Shown here piece by piece: positions 48,575 to 60,828 of a stretch of DNA of 64,000 nt (positions are counted from its first letter, which is position 1; every line of letters begins with the position of its first letter). The stretch is from NCBI GenBank assembly GCA_027924645.1, contig BSBN01001225.1, forward strand, positions 15,518,001-15,582,000. Reading direction: 5' to 3'. Under the pieces are notes generated by a model that saw only the letters and a list, made by a program, of their open reading frames with translations, had not been told where the DNA came from and made no database searches. Both the position numbers and the translations under genes were made by a program. Origin of the DNA: Cunninghamia lanceolata (taxonomy: Eukaryota > Streptophyta > Pinopsida > Cupressales > Cupressaceae).

Positions 48575-50190
48575 GATCTCTATTCAAGGTGTCCTAACCC
48601 CACCTCAACCTCCTGGTTACATTCTCAACTTTGCGAAACAACTTACTCAAAACAAACAATTTGTTCAAAATGTGTTCATTTCTATGTGGTTGCTCACACA
48701 TACAAAACTCGCAACAACAAACAAAATAAACAAGCACCAATTGTTCCTACTTCTCTTCCACCTTCTCAACCTTTTCTTCCTCCAACTCCTCATCTTTCTC
48801 AACATGCTAATAGAGAATATGATCTTGTCGAGAAGCTTCGTGCTACTCTAGCTAAGATCTCACTTTGGGAGTTAATACAAACCTCACCTACAAACCACAG
48901 AATGCTCCAAGAGGCTCTACAGAAGATAGTTGTTCCACCTTATATTAGACTGAATGATGTAGTAGCCCTATTAGATTGTATGCATGCAACGAATCTAGGT
49001 ATCGTTTTTCAACAACATGAATTACGTCCTCTCGAATTTCAAAAGCAATATGATCCACTCATGATTTTGGTCATCATTAATAGAAATGGAATAAAGCATA
49101 CTCTAATCGATAACATATTAGGTCTTAATGTTTGTAGCATAGACCTCTTGCACAAAATTAATGTAGATATGTCTCTCATCAAACTTGATACTCTTTCTAT
49201 TAATGGCTTCGATAATATTAGTAGACAGTCGCTAGGGACAATTACACTAATGGTTGAGGTTGGACCTGTGACCTTGCATACACTTATCCATGTCATGCTT
49301 GATTCTCTTTCATATAATCTTCTTCTTGGTAGACCGTGGATTCATGTCATGGGGGCAGTCCTGTCTACTTTTCATCGTTCAATGAAATTCATTTATAACC
49401 ACAAACTTTATACAGTTGAGGGTGATCCAAATCTGAAAATATACTTACAAGTAAAATTTGGATATCAACCTCTTGTTTCAAAATATCTCAACACTTCGAT
49501 TCCTTCTTCAACAAAAGATGACCCACTATTCTCCACTGTTAAAAACAGTGATGATTAGCATAGTGCTTTGCCTTCAAGTGCATATTTCAGTGACGACTAG
49601 GGCTCGCTAGATTTTACACCCTCCTTCATTGGAGAGTATAAAATCTCACAATCTAAACCCAAGATCTTGAAGGTGGCTTCAGTTTATTCTACACAATCTA
49701 TTCCTTCTTCTAAAAAACCTAAACTCACCACTCAAACTTCTTCTACTTCAACAAATTCTGAAACACCATCCTCACGTTCTATTCATGATGGTGTACCTTC
49801 TTCTTCTAATGCATGTCTTGGTGATGATTGAAGCTCTTTAGATTTCACCCCTCATGGGCCTGGTGAATATAAAGTTGATTTTTCTCACCCTAACATTCCC
49901 ACATTTAATAAGGATCTAAATTATGCCAAAAGGATCGATCCTTCTCCTCATATCAATTATGCTACTACTTCTTCTTCAACATTTGATCACGCTTCTCACT
50001 TCGACAAGATTGGTAATGTGGCCTCTCCTCTATCTGACTTGGAGACACGTTATGAACTTGGATTCAAAATTCTTTCTAAACATAGATACAATGGAAATGG
50101 TTTAGGGTGCATAGAACACTTGGAGTTAAGGTTATTGTAAAACTGACATCGCACTTTTCTAAAGTAGGTTTAGGTTTCCAGTCTTCTCCT
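48575..50190 (+). pseudogene. Ty3-type gag-pol fragment: aspartic protease and G-patch
   Basis: From 48686 the frame is open for 290 residues: a gag/protease linker (EKLRATLAKISLWELI), then a retropepsin-like region with HTLIDNILGLNVCSIDLL in place of the usual D-S/T-G or DNGS centre. The plant Ty3 signature follows (VEVGPVTLHTLIHVM, SYNLLLGRPWIHVMGAVLSTFH). After stops at 49556 and 49598 the same kind of sequence continues (SSLDFTP, GEYKVDF). It ends in a G-patch-like stretch, YNGNGLGCIEHLGVKVIVKL and KVGLGFQSS, near 50090-50190. In related plant elements the protease matures the polyprotein. Here the altered active-site triplet and the stops show it is inactive. Confidence 0.7.
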
Positions 50191-50899
50191 ATGTCTACAT
50201 CCCCCCATCATTGTCTAAGGTCTCTATGGCTCCTTTTTAGAAATCACGCTTCTCTCCAAAATAGAAAGGATTGCTTCCTACTCCACCCGTTTCTTCTCTT
50301 CTATCCCAACAAGAGTGTACTTTGAAGAGTCTACTCAAGGACCACTTGATCACTCTTCCTCCTCCAACACGTAAAAAGTTTCCACAAAACAATCAATCAA
50401 CACTTCCTTTCTATGCATATAATCGAATGCTTGGCAATTCCACTAATGAATGTCGAGCCTTGCATAACAAAATTCAACACCTTCAATACACGTGTGCTTA
50501 CACTTCCCCTTCTGTTGTAGCACCTCTTCTTTCTCCAAATAACAAGCGACGGTGAGAATCACCCCTGTCGAGCTCATTTTGCATAATAATCATTCTTTCC
50601 TCTACATCATTATGATTGAGTCTCCATTGTTATGGCATCAAGCCACCTCTGTCATCACATTACGATAGGCTCCAACATCTAGCAACATGATTATCTTTTT
50701 CATGGTTCTTCTCACCTGTGCTCTGGGGGACAAGGGGACAACTTATTCAAATGGTACACATTCTTTCTAAGGATCTCCCCTCCTCTCATACTTTCCCCTC
50801 TTCTTTACCTTAAAACATTTTCATATTGTATATGCAAACATTTTAGGGGTATCCATACATGCACCCTTATTCATTCACACCTCTTGAGCTTTGGCTTAT

Positions 50900-51215
50900 T
50901 GATGTGCCCCCTGTGGCGGTGTTTTTAATAGTGCCCCCTAAGGCATGGTTATCAATACGCTCCCTGAGGCATTGTTTATTTTATGTTCCTTGAGGCATTG
51001 TTTATTTTTATGCTCCCTGAGGCATTGGTAGTATACAGTCACCTAGCATAATGTAGATTGCTAGCCCGTGATCTGTATAGTCCATGAGCCACCTAGCATA
51101 ACACAACTTGCTAGATTTTGTGCTTCATGTGACCTAATCATGTTACACTCATGGTCACTTAGCATAATGCAACTTGCTAGCACGTGATCCATGAAGGTTT
51201 CTTGGTTTACATGAC
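50900..51215. repeat. Short imperfect repeats in the Ty3 remnant 3' region
   Basis: CTCCCTGAGGCATTG-type words recur from about 50915 to 51030. CACCTAGCATAA followed by ACTTGCTAG recurs three times between 51040 and 51190. They lie in the non-coding stretch between the G-patch and the polypurine tract. Confidence 0.6.
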
Positions 51216-51519
51216 CCCTAGTGATAGAGAAAGCTAGTGCCAAAGTCATGTAATCTTCCTCAATCATATTGATTGTTGCCTCGTCTATCTATATGTCTTC
51301 TCTCCTTAAAGCAATCGATTGACTCATTACATTCTTCTATCTCCTTTTTAGAATTCCTCTATTTTTTGGTTTTCTTTTATTTTTTGTTATATTTTTGGGA
51401 TGATGCAAGGTATTGAGACAACCTTTCACACATAGGTCTCTTTACTTTCCTGACTCAAAATTTATCTTTCATTTGCTCATGTGTTTGCTCATATGGTTTA
51501 CCAATTTCATTGTTATATG

Positions 51520-51685
51520 CTTTTGTTTCCCATGTATGCTCTATGCTTTATGTATGCTTCATCTATGCTCTATGCATGCTTCATGTTTTCCATGTATGCT
51601 TCATGTTTTTCATGTATGCTTCGTGTTTTCCATGTATGTCTCGTGTATGCTCCATGTATGCTTTGTGTATATGTGTGATTTATGC
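51520..51685. repeat. CATGTATGCTTC-type simple repeat
   Basis: About a dozen variants of CCATGTATGCTTCATGTTTT occur in tandem. They produce Met/Tyr/Cys/His-rich ORFs in all three plus frames that have no protein meaning. Confidence 0.85.
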
Positions 51686-51863
51686 CATGTGTCTTGTGTA
51701 TGTATAGCATCTTTGTCTAAACATTGTAAACTCATAGGATCCTAAGCTTGGGGCTAGTGCAACACTCAACTTAGCGACATTCTACGGCTTGAACGTTTTA
51801 GTGAAGAGATTTGGCTTCTCCATACTTTAGTGTGTGTATGAACGTAAGTTCATACCCTCACTA

Positions 51864-51882
51864 AAGTGGGGGCTAAATATAG
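51864..51882 (+). other. Polypurine tract next to the Ty3 3' LTR
   Basis: AAAGTGGGGGCTAAATATAG lies directly before the TGTCAAAA start of the LTR, the expected place for plus-strand priming. Confidence 0.6.
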
Positions 51883-52778
51883 TGTCAAAAATTGTTACCG
51901 CTTACAATTTTGCACTAGGTTTGGCACCTGTTTTAGCTTGTATGTTCATCTTTGCTTACAATGCGCAATTCCATCACTTTTCTTAGATACAAGGCTAAGT
52001 CCTCTGGCATCTGGCACTTCAAAAGCCGAAATCACCAGGACACTAGTGCCTAGTGCTAAGGTCCTACCAGTTTGGCCTCGAAAGATTATATTTGAATGTC
52101 GGCCTCTTGACTTAAGTGATGCACTTTGTCGGCCTCAACGCAATTGGGCCCTCGAAAAGTAATTGGGATTCATATATAAACAACTCTCTCTCCCTCATTT
52201 ACACACATGCAACTTCCCTCTAACAAGCTCTCTTTCTCTCTCTTTATGTCTCTCTACAAGCTCTCTATTTGTGAAGATTATTGTTGTATGTACTAACCCT
52301 TGTAGGTCTGTGAGGAAGCTTCTTCCTATTCCTTCAACTCCTTGTGGATTGCGACATATATCCAACTAAGGTTTCATGCTCATGGTAACTCTATTTCATT
52401 CTATTTCATTATTATAGTCTTTATTACATGTTTTGTCTCTGCTCACCACGAGCATGCACCCTCTATCATCATTATCACTTCTATTGTGGAGGTGGGAACA
52501 CCAACACTGGGTTTGACTGAGGAAAGCCCCTTTACAACACAACCATTTTCCCTCTTTTATGTGTGCATATCTGAATCGAAAGTTTCAGGCACTGACGAGC
52601 GACAAGAAGACGGAAGCAACAAAGATCGTCACACACAAATTTCATTAGGGAAAAACCCTAGGATTAGAGCGCCCAGCACCCAAGTCCTACCATATCTGCC
52701 CCTATTTCTAGCTACAAGCTTTGTCTACCCTGCTCATTCCCAATCTGTTTCATATTTCTGTGGATCTAATTCATAACA
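51883..52778 (+). repeat. 3' LTR of the Ty3 remnant
   Basis: Starts TGTCAAAAATTG after the polypurine tract and ends about TAACA at 52778. A TATA-like CATATATAAAC lies at about 52170 followed by a CT-rich leader. Only one copy is present, so the end is assigned by the TG...CA rule and by length. Confidence 0.55.
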
Positions 52779-54461
52779 CCTTAAGTCATTCATTTTGTCA
52801 ATTAGGTCACTTAAAACCCTAGATCTTGCTATTGTCAAACCAATCTCCACTATTACAACAAAAGAACAGAGCCTGAACAACTTGGATCTCCCTTGAGGAC
52901 TGTAGCCAAGTGTACAAAGTCTTCGTTGGCTTGTGTTCTAATGTTTGATAGAAAAAATTGATCTAGTTAGTGCATAATTGATTAGGCACCATTTTTCTAT
53001 CTTACACCTATAACAATAGGGCTTACTATATTAAATTTGTTTTTGGTTTAAGTCAAGTGTTACCACATGGATTATGTTTTGCTCTGTATTTGAACCATTT
53101 TGTATCATTTCAAGTTTACGAATTAAGAAAATTGTGAAAATTTTAATATGTTGCTTGTCATCATAATCCTTATTAATTAAATATCATCTTTTCTCTATTT
53201 TATTGAGATTAACATTTACTCTTGAAAGTCTTTTACTCTAAATTAGTGAATTGTAGACCATTGGTTGCTTAACAAATAGGATCCCTCACCTCCTAACACT
53301 ATGTTTGATTGAGATTCCAAAATCAATTTGAGTAGAACTTCATTTCTTCAAGGTGAAATTTGTGAGAGGAACTACTTTTTAAAGGAAAGAGTGTCAAATC
53401 TTGTCATCTTACTCTTTAACACCTTGAATTTTGATTATACATGCATCCTTTTGTGTTTAGACCTACAAGACCTTTACCAAATAGGATGGTGTTGTAAATG
53501 CATCTCTTCATGTTCATATGTGCCTATTTGTATGATTATATAATTTGTTTATCACATTAAGCCTCATTAATGAAAGTTGTGAACTACCATGGAGAAACAT
53601 GCAAGTATTAACCCATTTAGTTCTCTTATTTTTTATAATATGATTATCATGAATGCTAGCATTGCTTTAAAAAATCCTCTCCAAGGAGATGCCACCACTT
53701 CTTCAACCTTTAGAATACAACTAGATTCTATCCACTCATAATTCAAGAGTAAAACATTAGATGCTTTTGAATAGATTTGTAATATATGGAATTTGAATCC
53801 CAAGTAGCATAAAACCACATCCTAGAGCTCAACCCTCAAAGTTAAGAGTCAATTGAAGCAGCCTTGCAATTAAACAATTTAATATTGACAAGAAAAACTC
53901 AAATCAAGCCTTCATCCTCCTTGACCAATCAACAAAATTTTATAAGTAGAAAACCTAAAAATCTTAAAATTATATCTTAATTAGAATTATTTCAATTTAT
54001 GAGAGTAACATGTCAAGAATATACAAAGGTTTCTTAAGGACAATAAATTATTTCCCTCTTATGACAGAGAATGACCCCTTAGATTCAATTATGTCTTTGA
54101 TATCCTATTATTATATTTTTGAACCCTCAATACTTGTATAGCTTTATGATATAACCATCTAATTTAATTATTTATATATTATTATAGGGAATAAAACCGC
54201 CCTCTATAAATATTTACGGTTTATAAATGAAAAAAATTGATACTTCAAATTTTAAACTAGATAAAATAATTAAAAGCCTAGGACATGAGAAATTGAGGCT
54301 ATTGGATGGCTAATACACACATATATAAATAGTCCTATTGGTCATGCAGTACATGAAATGAATTTGACAAAAAAACACATAAATGTGTAGTGCTTTTACT
54401 AGTTTTATAATTGAATGCTCTCCTACAATTGTATGAAGTGGAAGAATTGCCCATTGATGAA
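52779..54461. other. AT-rich intergenic DNA, nothing recognised
   Basis: I see no gene, repeat array or element end here. The ORF at 53328-53543 is short and unsupported. Confidence 0.5.
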
Positions 54462-54466
54462 AAGGG

Positions 54467-54917
54467 TGTTACTGTAGGTTTTTATTTCCTAGTTGGGTTA
54501 TTTATTTTTCCCTATATTCCTATGGTTTTCCTACACTTCTATTAATCTCGCTTATGTTAATAAAGCATGTATTATTAGGTGAGTGGTTGCGAGGTGTCAC
54601 CTTCCTACATGTGAGCGTCCATTAGTTATTTTGGGAAGATACTTTGCTATCTTTAGTCCGATAGATGGTTGCTCCTCATTGGTCAGTGTTGCCACCTCCT
54701 CCCTCTTCCTAGTCTATATAAGCATGCTACCTGGCTTGTATTTTGTATCTTTTACTTTTGCATCCTCTTAATGCTATTTTGCTTTTAGCATTTACATTAC
54801 TATCTTGGAGACTAACTCTATGTTGTTATTTTAATTTTGTATCATTTGCATTCATAGTTTAGATATCTATTCTTTTGCACTAGTTTTCTAGGTTAATAAT
54901 ATTTTCAGATTCTAACA
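54467..54917 (+). repeat. Copia 5' LTR
   Basis: TGTTACTGTAGG to TTCTAACA. It contains CTATATAAGC (TATA box) at about 54714 and an AATAAAGC word at about 54560. The partner is 60372-60823. Confidence 0.95.
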
Positions 54918-54930
54918 TGGTATCAGAATT
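54918..54930 (+). other. Primer binding site (initiator tRNA-Met type)
   Basis: TGGTATCAGAATT directly abuts the 5' LTR. It matches the TGGTATCAGAGC start complementary to the 3' end of plant initiator methionine tRNA, with differences at its end. Confidence 0.85.
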
Positions 54931-56102
54931 GTTCTATGTGTAAGAGTAGATTTTTAGTTTCCATATTTGAGAGATTCGGGGGGGCTAATAAATCTTATTA
55001 CAGTTTTTTGAAAAACCCAGTATGCTCTTCTCTTGCATCTTCGGATGATCTTGAGAATTAGAAAAGTTTGACTGAAACTTTTTTAATCTCTGGGGTTTGC
55101 ACATGTGTTTTATGAAATCTGGGTGATTGCAGCATTTATGGTTATATTGGCAGCATTTCCTGCTATTCCAATGCATCCAGGAGGTTTGAGAAAGTCAGAT
55201 TTGGCTTTCGTTTCACTGAAATCAGAAATCGTCATACACAGCTGCGGAACTGGGGTTTAAAGCTCAAATCTGACAACCATCTTGCATATTTGGTGTTTTC
55301 AATCAATATTGTAGGTTCCAGCATGCCATTTCTTGTCTTAAGTAGCTGATTCATCCTTTGCATGTCATTTTTTGGTTGCTGGGGTCATTTTTTGTAGCTT
55401 AAGGCATTCTGTTTACATTGGATCAACATCTTCTGTACATCAACAAGAAAAATGCCTTCTGAGTTTTGTTCGTAGCACAGAAAAACCATCTAGGTATGTT
55501 TTAGTTTTTGCATGCAGTCTATATATTTTGTAGAAACGCACTTAGAAAGCTACAACAGGACCCCTCTCCATTAGCAGTTGCAGTTTTGAAGACAGTTTTC
55601 AATTACTCTGTTCTTGCTCATATGGACTCCGTTTCCCACAAATTTTTTTTTTGATTTTGGCTATTTTTTTGTGCTATATGCACTAGTGTAGTCGTTTTTT
55701 TATTTTGATGCTGAGATTTTTCATAAATTGCAGATTCTCAATCGTGACACTGCATAGTTCTCGTTTTGGGAACTTCAAAGGATCATAACTTTCACATACG
55801 ACCTCGTATCGAGGTGATTCATTTTTTGAAAGTGCATGATTTTTTGAGTAGATCGCAGTGGTGCTGTTTATTTCTCTAGGTATTATGCCAAAATTATATT
55901 TTCAGCATATGCTCTTCATGAGGGTTTTGTAATGCATTGAAATCAAGACCACTTAGTATTTCTTGCTAGTGGCAGTTGTAAATGCACTAATATAAAGTGT
56001 CAAATCATATTTTATTGGGGGGTTCTTTGATTGAGTGAAAAGGGGGGGTTGTCTTGGTTTGGTTATCTTCTTTTCGACATTTCTTCTCTGCATTTCTTCA
56101 TC

Positions 56103-59100
56103 ATGGATCAAACAAATGTGCCCATACTAACTCCATACAATTACTTTGAGTGGAAATTATGCATGACAATTCACTTAAGGAAAGTTGGATTAAATAGAAT
56201 AACTATGGGACTTGAAACTGAACCTGCTAAAGATGAAGATAAGCCTAAGTGGTTTAACAAATGTGATGAGGCATATGGAACATTGTGTTTGTCTGTTTCT
56301 CCTGATTTGCTCTTTCAAATTGAGTCTTTGAATACACCAAATGAAATCTGGACAAAGTTAGAAACACTATTTGGCACACAAGATTCAATGAGGGGTCATA
56401 TGTTGGAAAATGAACTAATTAGTTTTAAGTCCAGACAATTTCAACACAATCTAGGATTTATTCACTAAATTGAAATCACTAAGGCTGCAGTTAACACAAT
56501 GTGGAATTGAAAAGAAAGATGAACAAACTAATTCTTAGTATTCTCTCTAAGATAAGTTCAAAATATTCTGTGTTTGTTTCTACTTTCTATGCTACTAAGG
56601 GTGCACTTGGTACTCAATTCACCATGCCATCTTTAGATGATTTTGCTGTCAATCTCACTCGGGAACAGGACAAGCTAATCCAAATGGGCACTCTTAAGTC
56701 CTCTAAGTCACATGCCTTGGCTGCCAACCAAGGCACAAAAGAAAAAAAAAGGACAAAGTAGTAACAACAATAGTAAGGATAAGAAACAGAAGAATAGCAA
56801 GGAGAAGAAGGATCAGATATCGGTTGCTTCAAAAGCAACTAATGAGACCCAATCTTCCAAGGGTGACAAGCCTAGAAAGAGAGGGTCCAATGTGCCTATT
56901 GTAAAAGACCCAGTCATCATGAACATAAATGTCTGAAGAAACAAATTGATCACTTGACACACATTCTTGAGAAGAAAATATCAGTGTCCCTGAGTCTATC
57001 AAACAAAGTTCTAATGAGGGGTCTAACAAGGCAAAGAAAACAGCAAGGAGCAAGGAAAGAGCAAGGCCCTTGTTGCAGTTGCTTCTTCACCATCCACTTG
57101 GGTTCTTGATTCGAGTGCTTCACACCACATGGCTTCATCTAAGGAAGAACTTGCATCTTTGGAGCCGTGTACTATGCCTTCTATTTTGATGGGTGATGAC
57201 ACTCCTGTTGAGGTGTGTGGGAGAGGGTCTGTTGATGTGGGGGATGGCACATTCTATGATGTTCTTTGTGTGCCCCTCATTATCAACTAATCTCCTATCG
57301 GTATACCAAATCACTCACACAGGTTCAGGAAAGCAGGTTGAGTTTACTCCTGATTCAGGTGGGGATTCGTGAGTTGCACAGTGGTTCTACGGTTGCAGTT
57401 GGGAGAGTAGATCATCAGTCACAGCTCTATTTGTTTTCTCACTTTGTTCTTGATCCTCCTTCGACTATTTTTCTCACTCACTCTAATGATGTGAGTAGAT
57501 TATGACATGAGCAGTTTGGCCATCTAACTTCTGCTACTTGCAGCAGCTCAACCAGCAGAGCATGGTCACAGGGTTGCCTTCAGTTCAGTTTTCAGGTGGT
57601 GTTTGCCAAGGTTACATTCTTGGTAAGCCATCCTAAGGAAAAGTTTGACAAAGGTAAGGGATGGAGAGCTTCACAGATACTGGAGTTAGTTCACAGTGAT
57701 TTGGCTGGTCCATTTCAGCATCCTTCTTTCAGCAGGGCTAGATATGTCCTCACATTCATTGATGGCTTTTCTCGATATACTTGAGTGTACTTTCTCAAAT
57801 AGAAGTCTGAGGTATTTGATCACTTTCAGGACTTCAAGACTTTTGTAGAGAAGCAATTCAGGAAAGCCATCAAAGTTTTGTGCACTGACAATGGTGGTGA
57901 GTATGTCAACCATCGGTTTGAGAGGTTTTGCACTTCAGAGGGGATTGATTTGCAGCATTCAGTTCCATACAATCCTCAGCAGAATGATGTTGCCGAACGA
58001 AAGAATAGGTCCTTGAAGGAAATGGCGAACTGCATGATTCACTCCAGATCTCTCGCATCACAGTATTGGGCAGAGGCCATTAACTGTGCTTGTTATATCC
58101 AGAACTGTGTTCCTCACCGAACCTTGAAGGGAGTCACTCCTTTTGAAGCTTGGTGTGGTCAGAAATAATCAATTAAGCACTTTCAAGTTTTTGGTTCTCC
58201 TGCATGGGCCCACATTCCTGCAGAGAAACGCAAGGCCTTGGATCCACAGAGCAGACCTTGCATATTTGTAGGTTATCCTGATAGTGTGAAGGGTTATCGG
58301 TTGCTCCACCCTACTACACATGAGTTGTTCATTGAGAGGAGTGTTCAGTTTGAGGTGGGCTCTTCAAACTCACTTTATATCACTTCTCCAACTCCTACTT
58401 TGACATTGGAGTCACTTGGGATACCATGACAGATCTTCTAATGAGTCAGATTCACCTGAGCAGTCTTCTACTTCCACTTTCAATGCAGAGAGTGATTCAG
58501 AGGACTCACCTCCTTCCTCTCCTAGTCATCATTCAGAGGTTGATGATTCTCCTCCAGATTCTCCATCTTCTGGTCCACTTTGGGCTAGACAGACATTGCA
58601 GTCTGCAGGTGATTGGGTTGGGGATCCATCAAACACTAGGTGGACTTGTTCATAGTTCCAGGATGCTCCACATGTCTTCATTGCTACTGCCTCAGATCCA
58701 CAGTCTTTTCATGAGGCTTCTGGTATTCCTGAGTGTGATACAGCTATGCAGGAGGAGTATAGTTCCTTGATGAGGAACCACACTTGGATCTTATCCCTCT
58801 CCTAAGGGAAGAAAACTTGTTTGATGTAAGTGGATCTATCGGACAAAATTTGCAACAGACGGGTCGGTTGACAAGCATAAGGCTCGCTTGGTCACCAAAG
58901 GATTCTCCCATGTTCTTGGGATTGACTACTCTGAGACTTTTGCGCCAGTTGCCTGAATGAATTCCATCCGAGTTGTTCTTGCCATTATTGCAGCTAATCG
59001 TTGGGAAGTACACCAGATGGATGTCAAGAGGTGCTTTTCTTCATGGTGACCTTCAGGAGGAGATCTACATGGAGCAGCCACAGGGGTTCCTTTAGAATTC

Positions 59101-60178
59101 TTCACTTGTGTGCTGTCTTCGGAAGTCTCTCTATGGCCTCAAACAGGCTCCTCAGGGCCTGGTATGCCAAGATGGACTCCTTTCTTCTATCAATTGGGTT
59201 CACTCGGTGCCATTCTAATTCCAATGTCTACATTCTGCAACAAGATGATTCACTCCTATTTCTGGTTCTGTATGTTGATGACTTGCTAATCACAGGGAGT
59301 TCTTCATCTAACATTGGGGCTATCAAAACTGCCCTTCATGACAGGTTTTTGATGACTGACTTGGGCTTGTTGTATTACTTTCTCGGGATTGAGATCTACC
59401 AGTCTACTTCTGGGATCACCATCAACCAGTCCAAGTATGCTCTAAATTTGCTCTCGAGGTTTCATATGGCTAACTGCAAGCCTGCTCCGACTCCCTTTCT
59501 TTCTAGAGTCAAACTTGAGGCTCAGTGTTCTTCTCCACTTGTTGATGGTACTTTGTACCGACAGCTTGTTGAGAGTCTCATTTATCTGACTCATACGAGA
59601 CCCGACATTTCATATGTTGTAGGCATGGTCTCTCGATTCATCCAGAAGCCTCATGAGCTACACTGGAAAGCAGCCAAGCGGGATCCTTCACTACATTCAG
59701 GGTTCTCACAGTTTTGGGATTCACTACGCAGCGGGCATTGAGCTTGACTTGGTGGGCTACACAGATTCAGATTGGGCGGGCGATTCTCAAGATCGTAAGT
59801 CTACTTCAGGTTACAGATTCTCACTTGGTTCAGGTCCTGTTTGTTGGTCAAGCAAGAAACAGTCTGCTATTGCTCTATCTTCTACTGAGGCCGAGTATCG
59901 GGGGGCTGTGAATTCGCCACTGAGGCCATTTAGCTTCAGAATCTTCTCACTGAGTTTGGTATCCAGATCAGACGGTCATCAGTCATATTGTGACAACCTT
60001 TAGATCTCACAGAATCCAGTCCATCATCAACAGACCAAACATATTGAGGTCCACATGCACTACATCCAGGAGCTCATCTATGGGCATGTCATCGACCTTC
60101 GCTATTGTCCGACTTCCGAGCAGGTTGCTGATATCTTCACCAAACCCTTCACTGAGAGCAAGTTCCTTCATTTGTGAG
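56103..60178 (+). pseudogene. Copia gag-pol polyprotein, multiply broken
   Basis: Gag begins MDQTNVPILTPYNYFEWK and carries the usual copia gag domain (EIWTKLETLFG) to 56466, where a stop and frameshifts begin. A CX2CX4HX4C zinc knuckle (CAYCKRPSHHEHKC) lies near 56890-56935. The protease has WVLDSSASHHM near 57105, where DSG is usual. The integrase core is readable (HSDLAGPF, FIDGFSRYT, TDNGGEYVNHRFE, AERKNRSLKEMA) between 57690 and 58168. RT is open from 59001 with YVDDLLITGSS (the catalytic YVDD) and DLGLLYYFLGIEI. RNase H follows (YTDSDWAGD, KKQSAIALSSTEAEY) to about 59910. Stops and frameshifts (for example at 57782, 58166 and near 58430) rule out a functional polyprotein. A leader of 1.2 kb separates the PBS from gag. 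Confidence 0.9.
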
Positions 60179-60371
60179 CTTTGCTAGGGGTGCGGGATGC
60201 TTCATCTTCTGGGGGGCTTCTTCCTCTCACTTGGAGTCCCTGACTCTCTCTACTTTCGAGGGGTCTCTTCTCTCTCTTTTTTGGGGGGAATTTTATGTAC
60301 ATGGGTACCTCATCAGGCTTAATTTGTCGGGACCCATTTCTACATCCACCTAAGCTTCGCTTATGGGGTGG

Positions 60372-60823
60372 TGTTAGTGTAGGTTTTTTATTTCCTAGTT
60401 GGGTTATTTATTTTTCCCTATATTCCTAGGTTTTTCCCACACTTCTATTAATCTCGCTTAGGTTAATAAAGCATGTCTTATTAGGTGAGTGGTTGCGAGG
60501 TGTCACCTTCCTACATGTGAGCATCCATTAGCTATCTTAGGAAGATACTTTGCTATCTTTAGTCCGATAAATGGTTGCTCCTTATTGGTCGGTGTTGTCA
60601 CCTCCTCCCTCTTCCTAGTCTATATAAACATGCTACCTGACTTGAATTTTGTATCTTTTACTTTTGCATCCTCTTAATACTATTTTGCTTCTAGCATTTG
60701 CATTACTCTCTTGGAGACTAACTCTATGTTGCTATTTTGATTTCGTATCATTTTCATTCATAGTTTAGATATATATTCTTTTGCACTGGTTTTCTGGGTT
60801 AATAATTTTTTCAGATTCTAACA
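60372..60823 (+). repeat. Copia 3' LTR
   Basis: TGTTAGTGTAGG to TTCTAACA, preceded by the G-rich TTATGGGGTGG that serves as polypurine tract. AAGGG follows as the target duplication. Confidence 0.95.
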
Positions 60824-60828
60824 AAGGG

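Larger units (their letters stand above)
48560..52778 (+). mobile_element. Ty3-type LTR retrotransposon remnant (protease, G-patch, 3' LTR)
   Basis: The element has a protease-region ORF, a polypurine tract and one LTR at the right, but no reverse transcriptase, RNase H or integrase in the 1.7 kb between 50190 and 51860, and no left LTR. It is therefore truncated at the 5' side and deleted internally, or a non-autonomous derivative. The left limit near 48560 is approximate; it abuts the MITE-like element. Confidence 0.65.
54467..60823 (+). mobile_element. Full-length but inactivated Ty1/copia retrotransposon (6,357 bp)
   Basis: The element has two LTRs of about 451 bp, a primer binding site, a long leader, gag, protease, integrase, RT and RNase H in copia order, a polypurine tract, and a perfect 5-bp target duplication AAGGG (54462-54466 and 60824-60828). 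By eye the LTRs differ at roughly 30 positions (about 93% identity), so the insertion is old. Confidence 0.95.

Noticed and set aside
51413..51745. Cys/His/Met-rich ORFs as a metal-binding peptide
   Set aside because: All three plus frames are open because of the CATGTATGCTTC simple repeat.
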